NCBI GenBank assembly: GCA_027919835.1
Contig: JANVFP010000011.1
Coordinates: forward strand, 868,001 to 932,000
Direction of reading: 5' to 3'
DNA length: 64,000 bases
Source: Lentinula raphanica
Lineage: Eukaryota; Basidiomycota; Agaricomycetes; Agaricales; Omphalotaceae
The notes beneath the pieces are model-generated. The model was not told where the DNA came from, ran no database searches, and was given only the letters and a program-made list of their open reading frames with translations. The position numbers and the translations under genes were made by a program. Positions 46,525 through 57,327 of this stretch are shown here, piece after piece; position 1 is the first letter of the stretch, and every line of letters starts with the position of its first letter.

Positions 46525-46840
46525 TTACTTTCGGGTGCCTTTACTGGGAGACTTTCGTCCTCCCTTTCCAGCGCCAGTACTAGCTGGTGTTTCCCCAACG
46601 ACGCCTTTGTTAACGTTCGTAGCAGCAGCACCCTGGGCACGAGCAGGGAACGAGTTCTTCCCGGTGTCACCGCCAGCCTTAGCCTAGTAGAAAATCGAAC
46701 ATGACATTGAAAGAAACCTGTCAGTGAGAACCACCGCGGAGATTCCATCACACAACGCTCACCTGCGTTGACTGCACACGAGAAGCAGCAGCAGGAGTCA
46801 TCGGGTTCTTGGGCGTAGGACTCTTCTTGTTGCTGGCCAT
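46525..46840 (-). CDS. SMP-domain (seed maturation protein-like) small protein, 78 aa
   Basis: Exons 46840-46763 and 46683-46525 give 78 aa. MTPAAASRVQSTQAKAGG and GKNSFPARAQGAAATN match the short SMP-type pattern (two Ala-rich helices with RxQS/RAQ) found in fungal LEA-like peptides. The rest is Lys/Gly/Ser-rich and disordered (KGGRKSPSKGTRK). No signal. Such proteins are thought to act in desiccation or stress tolerance. The 79-bp intron contains CACTGAC as branch site. Confidence 0.75.
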
Positions 46841-47474
46841 TGCGATAATCGACTATAGCAGAGCTGTCGGACGAGGAGGGTCAGCAACGAAAGAGAAAGA
46901 GGAGGTAGTACTAACTTTCAAGAGCAAAAGCGAAAGGTGGGTAGTGAATGAGGAGCTACGACTGGATCCTGGAAAGGAAGTCTTATAACCACCCAAGACA
47001 TACCGTTAATCTGCCGTTGTTCGATAGGCTTTCTTTCTATAAACATAGATAGCATTGTGTTCTTCGCAACGGAACCTTTGTTCAGGCTAATTCCGGGCTA
47101 CCCAGGCGAAAGGCGTGATACGAAGGCACTTTCGCCATAGGCACAGGAGATATGAGCCTTCTCGTATCGAAAGATTGCTTGCAAATGCATTGAAAAAACG
47201 ATGCGGAGTCTTCGTGAACTCGTCTAAAGCCGCACGTTTCTTCATAGATGGATAGATAAAGCAAGTGTTCGCCGTTATAGTTAGAGGTCAAGATAGCTCA
47301 TAATTGAACTTCGCATGCATTTCCGACTCAATATACCGCCTTCGAAACGAGTTATCGGAGACTATAGCATACAAAGATATCCAAGCTTCAGATCGATAAG
47401 CAACAGAAGGTGAAGGTGACAAAAGTAAGTACCGACGATACCCCAATCATACAAAGTAATCAGGTCAGAGCCGT
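46841..47474. other. intergenic, nothing recognised
   Basis: About 630 bases upstream of the SMP gene and downstream of the spermidine-synthase-like gene. No supported feature. Confidence 0.5.
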
Positions 47475-49677
47475 TCAAAACGTCTCCCAGATAACATCCG
47501 GAAGCACTTCCCTCATTACTAGAATCAGATAGTGAGTTCAGAACGAAACATGCTTCAGAGGTTGAACACATACACTCCCAATGATGATGGGCTCTTTGCT
47601 CCTGCATTTTCCCTAGTGGGTTGTTTGCATCCGTTATCACATCGGGCAATCCATCTGCTTTATCCTGCTCATCGCCGTTTCTGAGCAAGGTCAAGTTGAT
47701 TTCTCGAGAATGTAGGGTCCCTAACATGTGTCTTCGAAGAGGCGAACCGAGGAGATCGTGTAGATACGCAGGCCTGAATGTGAGCGGCTCTGGAGAGAGG
47801 GAGCAGAAAAATACCTAGAAGGAGAAATGAATGAGTGAAGATAGTATACACAAAACAAATAAACGCGCACGATATTGATAAAATCGTCCCGCAGCTGTTC
47901 CTCAGTCAAAGATGTCATCGAGTCGAAGAACGCTTTACATTGGCCTCCAAATACTCTTTCGAGGGTACGTAGAATTAGACGAGAAGATTCGGATATCACA
48001 TATCCGGCAAAGTTCTACGACTCGTTTCAGCGACTCGGTGGAAGAAAAAAATCTTCGTTGTACTCACTAGAGCGAGGACACCTTCTGGTTGCATCACACT
48101 CCTTAGGTCCTCCAGAAATTCGACGGAAAACAACTGCTGTGGGACCCCTCCTCCGGAAAAACAATCATGAACAACAATGTCATAAAGAGCCGACTGGTTG
48201 TCCGTCCTGTATTCAGCATGTTTTCGCGATGCCCATCCTCGAGCATCTTCCAAGAACACATTATCGGGCCCGACATCGGGGAGTCCGAAGAATTTACGAG
48301 CAGCACTGTATACAGCCGGGTCAATCTCGACGATGCTTACGTTTAAGTTGTGCCGATGGAACGCAGTGGCTGCGATCCCTGTTCCTAGCCCACTGAATCT
48401 TTTCATTAGGAAACATATTAGAGTAAAGAAGGGAAATCGCACACACATGATCAATGCCTTTTCCGGTACTTTATGTGTGCTGTTAACAAGTCTCGCAGCT
48501 TCCTGCAATACGAACGTGCCGTAGATCGAGTCACCGAGGACGACACCTATTGAATCCCTCAAGGGCTTGTCGTTCTCTGTTAGCGTCATCGCTCGAGGAC
48601 CGAACCAGACTCCACCCAAAAGTGAATGTGCTGCTCGAAGGTAGCGCACACTATGTATGGTCCCAGCTTTCTCATAAGCCTCAAGGTCCTTCTTGGGGGG
48701 AGTCATCGCTTCTCCGACGACGATGAGTCCGGTCGTGGATTGGACCGAGGATAGAATTTGGATGCGTGCTCCATCTGAAGTAGGATTAGGGAATGCGAGA
48801 GGGAGTTTTAACGGATCAGGGAGTACTGGAGAGTGGAGGATAGGGTAGAAGGACAGAAAAAAGAATAGATTGAAGCATCCAAGAACAATAAGTTTCTTCC
48901 AGACAGGCGACAAGGAGAGCAATGCAGATGAAGAGGTGCGTTTCTTTTGGCCTTTGGCTGGTTTAATGGTCGGTTTTATCGCCTGAGGTCGTGAAAAGTC
49001 TGCTTGAGATATTCCGAAACTAACAGAGAGGGCGGAGAGAGCAAGCAGCTACAACAATATGATTCGTGGTTGATGCCTAGAGAAGGAACCTATACATACG
49101 ATCTGACTATTCGACACATCGAATAACCACGACTGAGTTGCTAGCCTACTTGCGATGAATGAGGCTACTGGGTAGGACACGAAGGATGCGATTATGCTCA
49201 TCACCGAATACGTGAGTTTCGGGACAGCCTTGACAGACTAAGAATCGAGTTACTGGAAAATCCAGGAGAGCAGACTATTTCACTCACCAGAGCGCAATTT
49301 GAGATCGCAGCCACGAGCGGTACCAGCACCATCGCGTGTAGAACAGCTGGACCTAAATACGGATCCTTCCTTCTCGCGGTCCAGATCCCAGCATAATACG
49401 TAGCATTGGGTGCCAGTGCGAGTGCCAGCCCAAGGACGTACCATTTCCATTGCGAAAGTTTGCTCAGAGATCTGAAAGGAGGAAGATGCGGAACTGCCAG
49501 AGCCAAGAGAGTAAAATGAGGGAGATATAGTTTGGTGGGAACAAGAGCGTAAATGGGTATCACAGCGCGTTCATAGGTGAACAAGACAAGGGAAAGAGGT
49601 ATAGAAATCCAAAGGCCAATTAAAGATGCACTGAGCAGGTCTTGCGAGTCTCCAGGACTTCGAGAGGTTTCTGACAT
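47475..49677 (-). CDS. membrane-anchored spermidine synthase-like (SAM-dependent) protein, 627 aa
   Basis: Exons 49677-49288, 49237-49100, 49048-48447, 48392-48068, 48014-47871, 47814-47574 and 47518-47475, all in frame. The first about 200 residues hold five or six hydrophobic helices (ASLIGLWISIPLSLVLFTY, VLGLALALAPNATYYAGIW, ...). One more helix (KKLIVLGCFNLFFFLSFYPI) precedes a soluble Rossmann domain. SAM-binding GLGTG is restored by splicing at 48447/48392 (ALIIGLGTGIAATAFHRH), followed by IVEIDPAVYSAARKFFGLPD and YDIVVHDCFSGGGVPQQLF. The end HHHWELMREVLPDVIWETF is characteristic of fungal members. True aminopropyltransferase activity is unproven; an Asp critical in spermidine synthase is replaced by HDCF. 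Confidence 0.88.
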
Positions 49678-50090
49678 GATAGAAAATGGAAAAGGTGGAA
49701 GCGCCGGGACGATGGAATCAATTCAAAAGAATTCACCCGTAGACTATCTACAATTATTTTGTTACTCACCACCCAGAAATTTACGAACCCCTCAAATAGT
49801 GACTGTGCAAGCTACAAAATAACAATCCCCTCGCCTTTTACTAGGGGATTCCGTGTAGATTGTACATTGAAAGTCACATACTAAATATTTGGGAACACTT
49901 ATAGTCTTCTTCGTGAGATGCTTTCTTTTTGAACAAGTTTACCATATACATATTACAGTTGCATTGGACTCGCTGTATATATACACATCGCCGCGAAAAC
50001 GATACTACATAGTAACTGCGCCCAATGCCTGATCCAACTTAATCATCTGTTCTCAGACGTCCGACCGGTGTTCCATTGTTCGATGGCCTG
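49678..50090. other. intergenic, nothing recognised
   Basis: About 410 AT-rich bases between the membrane protein promoter and the 3' end of secreted protein D1. Confidence 0.5.
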
Positions 50091-50487
50091 TTATTGTGCA
50101 TGCTGGTCGACTTCAGCTCGTAATTGTGCATCGACCTCAGCTTGTTCACCCCCCACAGCTTGTCGGGCCTCAGCTAGCAACTGTCCTTCAGCCTCAACTC
50201 GTGAACGGTTCTCCCGATCTTCTGCACGGGCCTGAGCAAGAGCTTGTCTCAAACGGTCTTGAAAATCAGTTCGTCTCGCACGGTCCTCTTCTCCTCGCAC
50301 AGCTGCTGTGAGTTCATTTTCGCCATGCTTGGCGTCTCGGTCAGCGGAAGTTATTTCTCTCTACACTTCCGATAATTAGCGATGAAGTATGAATAACATG
50401 AAACGACATACATACCGGCAGGCCTTGAGCATTGTTGGCCATGATGGCAAGAAATACGATGGGGATCATCCAACGAGGGATATACAT
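50091..50487 (-). CDS. small secreted charged protein, family 2 member D1
   Basis: Exon 50487-50416 encodes a 24-residue signal peptide (MYIPRWMIPIVFLAIMANNA then QGLP). A 55-bp intron (GTATGT...GTGTAG) leads in phase 0 to exon 50360-50091, giving 113 aa. The mature 89 residues are Glu/Arg/Ala/Gln-rich and strongly helical, likely one coiled coil (RQALAQARAEDRENRSRVEA). No cysteine. Two paralogues, D2 and D3, lie 4.5-6 kb away on the same strand. Confidence 0.75.
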
Positions 50488-51653
50488 GCTGATGATATTG
50501 GTTGTGAGTGCGCACTGCGAAAGAGTATCGATGCTGATATTTCGGTGGACTGCGATATTCCTCTGCGAAGATTGCTTGAGGGAGGAAATGTTCATACTTC
50601 CGTGTCTGAAGGGACTTGATATCAACAAAACAGAGCTAGGAAGGGTTGGTTCACCGTGAGTGCCCACGAAGCTGAAACTGAGTTCAATTGGCCTGTTGTC
50701 GCGAAATGATCGCCACCAGGAAACTTTTGATTCGTTCCATTCCAACTCCAGGTATGTACTTACCTTCACTGTGCAGCCACAGTCCATGAATATCATCATC
50801 TACATACGCCCTTCTGATCATGAAGGCGACATGAATAGGTCTGCACATATACTACACGAAAAATTAAGTGGACGCACTTTCCTCGAGCCTTCTCATAAGT
50901 CAGACTGTTCTAGGTTTTTCCCAAGACCTCATCCAGCCTCATCCTCGAGCTGCTCCGTTGAACGCTACCTTGACAACGTTTTTTTGGTCATTTCAAATCT
51001 TTCCTGTCTTTCAACGAGGTCTTTCTGCCACGGTAATTTGCATGGATTTCCTCTGATTTCCCTGTCTGATTCGAGGGCACAATCATAATGTCTCAGTGAG
51101 TGATATACATAAGTAGCGATACATCTGCTCACATCAGATGTTTCAGAATCATACACATCCTCATACACCCAAGATACGGCGGAAGAGTATTCAGGTGAAT
51201 TTTCGGAAGGGGTATGAAAACACTGGTTTTGCGCACCGTTGGCTCCCTTCGTGCTTGATGACATTCACTCGATGAGAGCTTTTAGGATGGAGGATGTTTT
51301 CAACTTCACAGCTAATCTGCCTTCAACCTTTTTCAACCCGTTTCTCGACACAGGTTCGGCCTAGCTCAGAGAACAGAATTCTGGAACACCGAAAGAATCG
51401 GGTTGTGCACCATATACATACATAGCTTGAGCCAGGATCGATAGGTTCATACCGAGTGGTGACTAACAGTAATAGAGACTTGGATCTGGAATTGTAGAGT
51501 CATATCGGGTTCCGTGAAGGACCTGCCAGCTGGCGCCAAGTAAGGAAGAAAAGGATCTAAATATTTGACAAACAATCATAGTATCCGTCAGATACATAGT
51601 CAAGGGGATAGAACATGAGCAAACCTTTCGCACTACTATTTGATGTACAATCT
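50488..51653. other. intergenic with one unassigned open frame
   Basis: Contains the promoter of D1; bases 50560-50600 share a GATTGCTTGAGGGAGGAAAT block with the D2 and D3 upstream regions. A 99-codon open frame on the minus strand (51264-50965, starts MSSSTKGANGAQNQC) has an in-frame GTGAGC and could be a small orphan gene, but there is no supporting homology. Confidence 0.4.
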
Positions 51654-52599
51654 TCATGGCGAAGACATTGTCTGTCGTAGTCGTTTTGACTTTGGGTGAA
51701 TAGGATCCTGTATCATAGGCTCATCATCCGAATCTTCCAATTGGGTAGCCTGAATGTTCGACTCCAGACTCCTCACTGCAATCTATATGTGCACACCAAT
51801 GAGACGAGTATTCGAGCGAAATATTTCATCTGTTACCTTGTGCAGAAACGCGACCGCTATGATGTTACCGGGCTCCAGTACTCGAGCTCGTTCAAAATGC
51901 GTTGTGGCTTCTCGAATGAGGCTCGGTTGTAAGGAGGTACCTGTTTTTCACTTCAGCTCTCATCCACGGGATGCTAAAAGATTGTAAACACTCACCGGTG
52001 CCATATGTATTCTCTTGAGCTAGATAGAAACAGAGGAGTCCCGCATAAACGTGCAGAACAGGATTATCCTGGTACGGAAATGAGGGAAGATATCTAGACG
52101 CGAGAATGAGTTTAACTGGAACAGAACGAAATGACTTCGATGACTTGCAGCTCTAACTCGTCCAGAGCCTCCCTATGGCGGCCAGAAAGTATCAATCGAA
52201 AGATCAGTTCCTTGATCACATTCACTCTCTGTAATCCATACCAACCGTAAAACACTCCGAGAACAATAGAAAATCCTGCTCAATGATTCTTACTTGGTCT
52301 GGATAGTGTAGCATCATGTCTCTCAACAATTCTATCTTCCTCGTTGAATCATACGATGTTTCTTCAACAAGATGAATAGCCACACCCCACATTGTGATCC
52401 AGTTGATTTCTTTACATCTGAGAAGAACGCTCCAAGCGCGCCGGGCACGAGGAAGATCATTCCGGTGGATGCACAGTTGCAGAACCTCGTATAGACGTCG
52501 TATATGTACCTTTCGTGCCGTCGAAGGCGTATTGAGGATATCTGCTGGTGCTGAAAAAAGATATGCGTCTTGTATGCTTTGAATTTCAGAGTGGGACAT
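51654..52599 (-). CDS. RNA polymerase I initiation factor Rrn11-like
   Basis: Rrn11 is a core factor subunit in yeast rDNA transcription. The first exon 52599-52294 carries the signature HIRRLYEVLQLCIHRNDLPR then ARRAWSVLLRCKEINW, as in fungal Rrn11. Further exons: about 52228-52150 (KELIFRLILSGRHREALDEL), 52093-51996 (YLPSFPYQDNPVLHVYAGLL), 51940-51837 (TPR-like HFERARVLEPGNIIAVAFLH) and 51782-51654 with an acidic/basic tail ending KRLRQTMSSP. The junction between the second and third of these was not resolved: the only in-frame option needs an intron near 34 bp. About 245 aa expected. It shares a 121-bp divergent promoter with the Laa2-like gene. Confidence 0.75.
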
Positions 52600-52720
52600 G
52601 GTGGTAATGGAAGAACAATGAATTGAAATATCATCGTGACCGTTGCAAATCTTTCTCTTCCATCAACACTCAACATCATCCTAAATATTAATCCTTTATC
52701 AGCTGCTCAACATTGGCTCT
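52600..52720. promoter_or_regulatory. divergent promoter, Rrn11-like / Laa2-like
   Basis: Only 121 bases separate the two start codons, so both promoters must overlap here. No clear TATA box was seen. Confidence 0.5.
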
Positions 52721-53918
52721 ATGGACGACGACTTGACTTTTGGAGCCTCTGTCTGGGGAGCCGACGAACCTTCACCGCTTCCTCGTCCAACCACACTCAC
52801 GCATTCGACAATATCTCTTGATGATGATTTTATATCGACTCCAAACGCCGACGATAGCTTTGACGACTTTGATGACTTTGGGCCCACTGAGACGCCTTCA
52901 GGACAAGATATCGCTGAGGACGATGAAGATTTTGGGGATTTTGGAGATTTTGGAGATGCAACTGAAGATATCGCCGTCACACCAGCAGTCTTTCCTGAAA
53001 CTCCAGTGGCAGGCCCTTCTACGTCGCGGACGAGTACAGATTGGCAGCCTCTTGTATTGGATCCCTTTCCTGATCGACAGCAGCTCGAGCAGGACATAGA
53101 TGAGATTCTAGAACCTATATGGGACGACGAGGAGACTCTGGAGCAAGTATTCACGAAGGATGGTATACGTGATATAGAAGGCGTGAATCAGATTTTAGTA
53201 ACCAACGAAAGGTAGATTTCTTGCTTTTCTCCTTTCCTCTAATCATATCCTCGTTGTAGTCGTGAACTATACAAATTGCTCTTCAGAGCGCCTCCCGCTA
53301 CTAAACCGCCAAATTGGACTCGTTCTCGAATACGGAGGCAGCATCTCATCTCATTAGGCATACCAGTCAATCTTGACGAGGTGTTACCACCTCATGCGAA
53401 TGGAAAAGCCCTTCCTCCGTTACACATTACCACTCGACCGATGTCTGCTCCACCCGGGCCAAGAAACGCACCAGCATCTGCCATTATCCCGTCCTCCGCG
53501 AGTCATTCAAGGAGAGGCTCTCCAGCACCTTCTAGAACAGGGTCTCCGCGTCCAGCCAACTCCGCCCGCCCAGGCCAGAGTCAATTTGGTCCCAAGCCGG
53601 CCCTCGATGAGACGAAGATATCAGAACTGCTAGAACTCGATATAGGTATGATCACACCCTTCATCGATGGTTCAGAATCTCACAGACTTGACAGAAAATA
53701 TGAAGCTGCAACCACTGGGAGTTCTAGAACGACGGCTAGAGGAGTTTAGAGCTCAGATGGCGAATACAAACGCTCTGCTAACGTATTTACTGCAATTGCG
53801 GGATGCTTTGCAACAAGACTCCGAGACGTACAACGGCCTCATCGCGGAACTTGTAGGGGAAGCACAGCGGATGAAGTCAGGGAAAAAGCCACCAGCTAGA
53901 AGGGGGACTGGAATGTGA
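52721..53918 (+). CDS. Laa2/YBL010C-like (DUF5102) protein
   Basis: Exons 52721-53211, 53260-53645 and 53695-53918 give 366 aa. The start MDDDLTFGASVWG and the DDFDDFGP, DEDFGDFGDFGD acidic-Phe repeats resemble AP-1/clathrin-binding peptides. Then come PLVLDPFPDRQQLEQDIDEI, SRELYKLLFRAPP and PPNWTRSRIRRQHLISLGIP, conserved in fungal DUF5102. A Pro/Ser-rich stretch and a C-terminal coiled coil (LERRLEEFRAQMANTNALLT) follow. Yeast Laa2 works with Laa1 to recruit the AP-1 adaptor to endosomes and the trans-Golgi. The assignment rests on pattern memory of the family, not on a search. Confidence 0.6.
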
Positions 53919-54809
53919 TCGGGTGCTGATATAGTCTTCCAATAATGGTCCGTAACTGTGATACCAATCGAAAAGCTAAGACGACCTACTGTTCACTGTT
54001 CAAGATATATAGCAGCAATATTGACTGCGTGTGTCTGTGTACAGACTTGACGCCTCCTCTGCAACCGAGATATCCAACGACGTGATTAGAAACGTACGAA
54101 TGGCAAGCAAGCCGCCAACCCGTAATGAGGAGCCCTTCAGGATTGGACGCCCTCCTACTTCAGTGACTTCACCGCTCTTCACCGTCGTTATGAAATTAGC
54201 GACCAGCAGTCTACTCACGCGCGCGGTGCTCAGGCTCCGCCTCCATCTCATCTCCGATTTGCTACATTACATAAGAACGGTTTGTCTTCATGTACGTCGA
54301 CATGCCAAGTGCTACTTGAAATGTCCGTTGCCACAGCTTAATCCTTTCTGGACTGTCCCCAGGCAACTAGGCAGGCTTGACGGACGTCCCATTCGAACAA
54401 TCTTCTTTGGAGACGACTGTCCGAACTGTAATCAGTGGTCTCTATACCTCGCATTCCTCGAAGATGTCGTCCGACTGAGGGACTTACAAAAGCTTAAAAA
54501 CTCGACTCGTCACCCCATACAAAGATGATTGATGAGAGAAATCGACCTCTGACCACCAATGCATTTCATCATACAATTGCGTTCCACTTGGTACGGGCTC
54601 AGCCCTAAGCTTCGTTTGCGATACACCAGCAACTACATATCACATCAACATACAAAGGTCGATCGGAAGGTTGGATGCTTCATAGTCATTGCGCCCTTGT
54701 CCACGCTAAGTAATATACGATAGCATTCCCCGTCCATCGTCGCATCTCTCCACCACCAACACTCGAAACTGCGACTCCTCAGACCTTCGTCAATTCCGAA
54801 TGGCCATGG
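53919..54809. other. intergenic between convergent genes
   Basis: About 890 bases. Open frames on both strands (54031-54528 plus, 54251-54000 minus) have no domain, splice support or composition typical of the neighbours. Confidence 0.4.
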
Positions 54810-55173
54810 CTAGGCTTGCCTCTGATTCGTGGCAGTCGTAGTCCGACCGCTGAAAGTTTCGAAGGATTTTCGTTCCCCTAGGTCACGGCCTTCTTGTGCA
54901 AGTGAGCTACTCATAGGATCCTTGTTCAACTCCCTGAGCTTCTGCTGCAGAGCCACTGTCTGCTGCTCGGCTTGCCGTCGAAGCTGCTCTTCGATTACAC
55001 TAGGGGCTGTTTGAGATTCTGGATTAGCTCTATCGGCGGGAGTCTATAAGGAAGAAGAGTCAATGTATGCTATATGAGGTCATGGGTGAGGAATGTCGTA
55101 CTGGGAGGCCTCGAGCACTCTTGGCCAAAATGGTAAGGAATACTGATATGATCATCCAACGAGGGATATACAT
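54810..55173 (-). CDS. small secreted protein, family 2 member D2
   Basis: Exon 55173-55102 encodes a signal peptide (MYIPRWMIISVFLTILAKSA then RGLP) nearly the same as D1. A 58-bp intron (GTACGA...CCTTATAG) leads to exon 55043-54810, giving 101 aa. The mature part is Gln/Glu-rich and helical near its middle (EEQLRRQAEQQTVALQQKL), then Ser/Thr-rich. No cysteine. Upstream, a TATATATA tract at about 55294 could be the TATA box. Confidence 0.72.
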
Positions 55174-55794
55174 GCTGAGGATATTCCGAGTTTTGTGAGC
55201 AAAATAACGGTGTCGGTGTCGGTGTATCGATGAGCTGCAATATTTGCCTGCAAAAATTGCTTGTGAGAAGACTATTTTTTCGTGTTCCCTGGCAATATAT
55301 ATACCAACCACATGTAGGGAGCCCGGAGAGGTTCGGAGGAGAGTTAAATTAGGTTAAACATTGAAGCATGCGCCGCCGCTTCTCGCCTATTGCAGAACCG
55401 CCATCGTCTCAAGTTTGAACCATGCCTCGGGGCCCGAATCGCATATGAATGAGCGCGGTCACTGTTCTGGTTATAATTCCCAAATTGAATTCAAGAGGAC
55501 GGTCAGTGTGAAAACCATTGGAATCTGGCATTACTAAAACCGAGTACGTATCTCGAGTACAGCCTGGCCTTCAACATCTTTTTCGGGTGAGCCTACTTGG
55601 CGGCAACGTTGTCAACAACAATTGTGAACTACATATCACATCCTCGCGAAGTACTACTCTATCTGAGGTGATTGAGCCCATATACCAATACACAATACTA
55701 GCACATTCCTGGTGAGCATTGCTTCTACGGCGTCCACCACTGCCACACTTGCGCGACGCGACTTCTAGTACAACTTCCCGGTCCCCAAGCACGT
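55174..55794. other. spacer between D2 and D3
   Basis: About 620 bases with the D2 promoter (GCTTGTGAGAAG block and TATATATA near 55294). No other gene seen. Confidence 0.5.
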
Positions 55795-56179
55795 TCATCC
55801 CTGGTTCCCAGTGGGAGACGTCCGGGTGTTCGGTTGTTCAACCTCGAGGGTTCCCTGAGTTTGTTGTTGTTGTCGTTGTTGTTGTGCAAGCGGGCGGGTC
55901 TCAGCTTGTCCAGTGGTTTCAGGACGTAAACGTTCCTCCTGGATTGGTTGACGTTGCATGTCCCGCTCAGCTCGCTCCAGAGCATTAGTCGCCGCGACGG
56001 CTTTATCACGATTTATCGTTGCTTGATCCTGAGGAGTAATCCCTCTCTATGCTCAAAAAGATTAACAATGGGCGCTGATATGATGAACAACAGCATGAAT
56101 GGCATACTGGGAGGCCTTGAGCATTGTTGGCCATGATGGCAAGGAGTCCGATGAGGGTCATCCAATGAGGGATATACAT
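55795..56179 (-). CDS. small secreted protein, family 2 member D3
   Basis: Exon 56179-56108 encodes a signal peptide (MYIPHWMTLIGLLAIMANNA then QGLP). A 61-bp intron (GTATGC...AGCATAG) leads to exon 56046-55795, giving 107 aa. The mature part is Arg/Glu/Gln-rich with a poly-Gln-like stretch (LAQQQRQQQTQG) and an Asn/Thr/Pro tail. The signal exon is almost identical to D1 while the mature part barely aligns. GCTTATATATC at about 56300 is a likely TATA box. Confidence 0.72.
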
Positions 56180-57327
56180 GCTGAGGTTATCAGTTATGAG
56201 TGCGAAAGAGGATCGATGTTGATAGTTCAGTGAGCTGCAATAGGCTGCAATATTTGCCTGCAAAGATTGCTTGAGAGAGGAAATGTTCCGTGTCCTGCAG
56301 GGCTTATATATCTCAACGTCGCAATGACTCGGAGGGAAGGTGGGGAGCAGGCTGGGGCAGGTGGGGCCATGAAATTTTCCTGTTGTCACCTATCCCCTCC
56401 TATCCCCATCAGTCCGTCTAGGTCCGACTTGGAATTTTCTGATTCGGACTCCGTTTCAAGTTTCAATCATGCAGGGGCAGGGAGATGCAGCCGTACCGTG
56501 AATGATGCATACTCCTCTTGAGTTCCCCTCCATAAGACTCAAGTCCTAGATTTCTCTGTGATCTTCTGCTACATCCACTCTGTACACTACTTACCTGGAC
56601 AACAAATCAGTCATTTCCAACTATCCCTGGTTTTTTTCTGGGTTTTTCTGCTTCGCATGGTTTCCGACTGGGTTGATAGTGGGTCAAGACTTGAGAAATA
56701 CAGAAAAGCTGATTGAGCGACACATGAACTTGTATCAGATATTTCGGAATAACATACATTCACCAACCATTGATACGACGGAAGTGTCTTCAGGATAGTA
56801 TACTCTTGTAAAGGGTATAACTACACTGCCAAGACTCAAGAGTGTGCACTGCCATTGGCCGCCGCCGTTTGCATTGCACAATCGATAACATTTCAGTGTT
56901 CACTTGATGGGAAAACTTCGGGCCAAAAGGATAATCTCAAGTTCACAGCTTCCTTCATCAGGAAATTCACTCCAAACCTAGAGTCCTTCAAAGACCCCAG
57001 AGATTTACCCAAATCCTAGGCTTCTACAAAGTAAATTTACTAAGTCTGAGGTCTTTAAAAGTCTCAAGGTTGCCTGGGCTCCCTGGGGAGCCTGGGTGCT
57101 CTAGGGAAAAGCCCTTTTCATAGGAATCTCTAAAGATCTCTCAATCTGCCTGGGAAGCTTCCAGGCAGTCTACTGGTCTTTCATATCCTTTCTGTTGCTT
57201 TGAGGTGACATTTGGTTATGTTGCCAAGCTTACTTTATTTCCTCAATACCAGCCATAGAATAATCTATCACAGGCCTCTTCCATCTCAACTATGATAATA
57301 AACAATAAGATATAGATTATACTGTAA
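56180..57327. other. intergenic with degenerate foldback element
   Basis: Contains the D3 promoter. From 56956 it holds a sequence related to the two foldback elements. No gene supported. Confidence 0.5.
56956..57190. repeat. degenerate relative of the foldback MITEs
   Basis: Starts CATCAGGAAATTC and continues CCTAGAGTCC, CCCCAGAGAT, CCTAGGC, then CCTGGG-rich blocks, in the same order as elements at 29021 and 30143. The right terminal CCTGATG end is not found, so the copy is truncated or decayed. Confidence 0.45.

Noticed and set aside
52699..53154. Ser-rich minus-strand frame
   Set aside because: Antisense of the Laa2-like acidic exon; no supporting features.
54031..54528. 165-codon plus-strand frame downstream of the Laa2-like gene
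   Set aside because: No domain, no splice neighbours, composition unlike adjacent genes.
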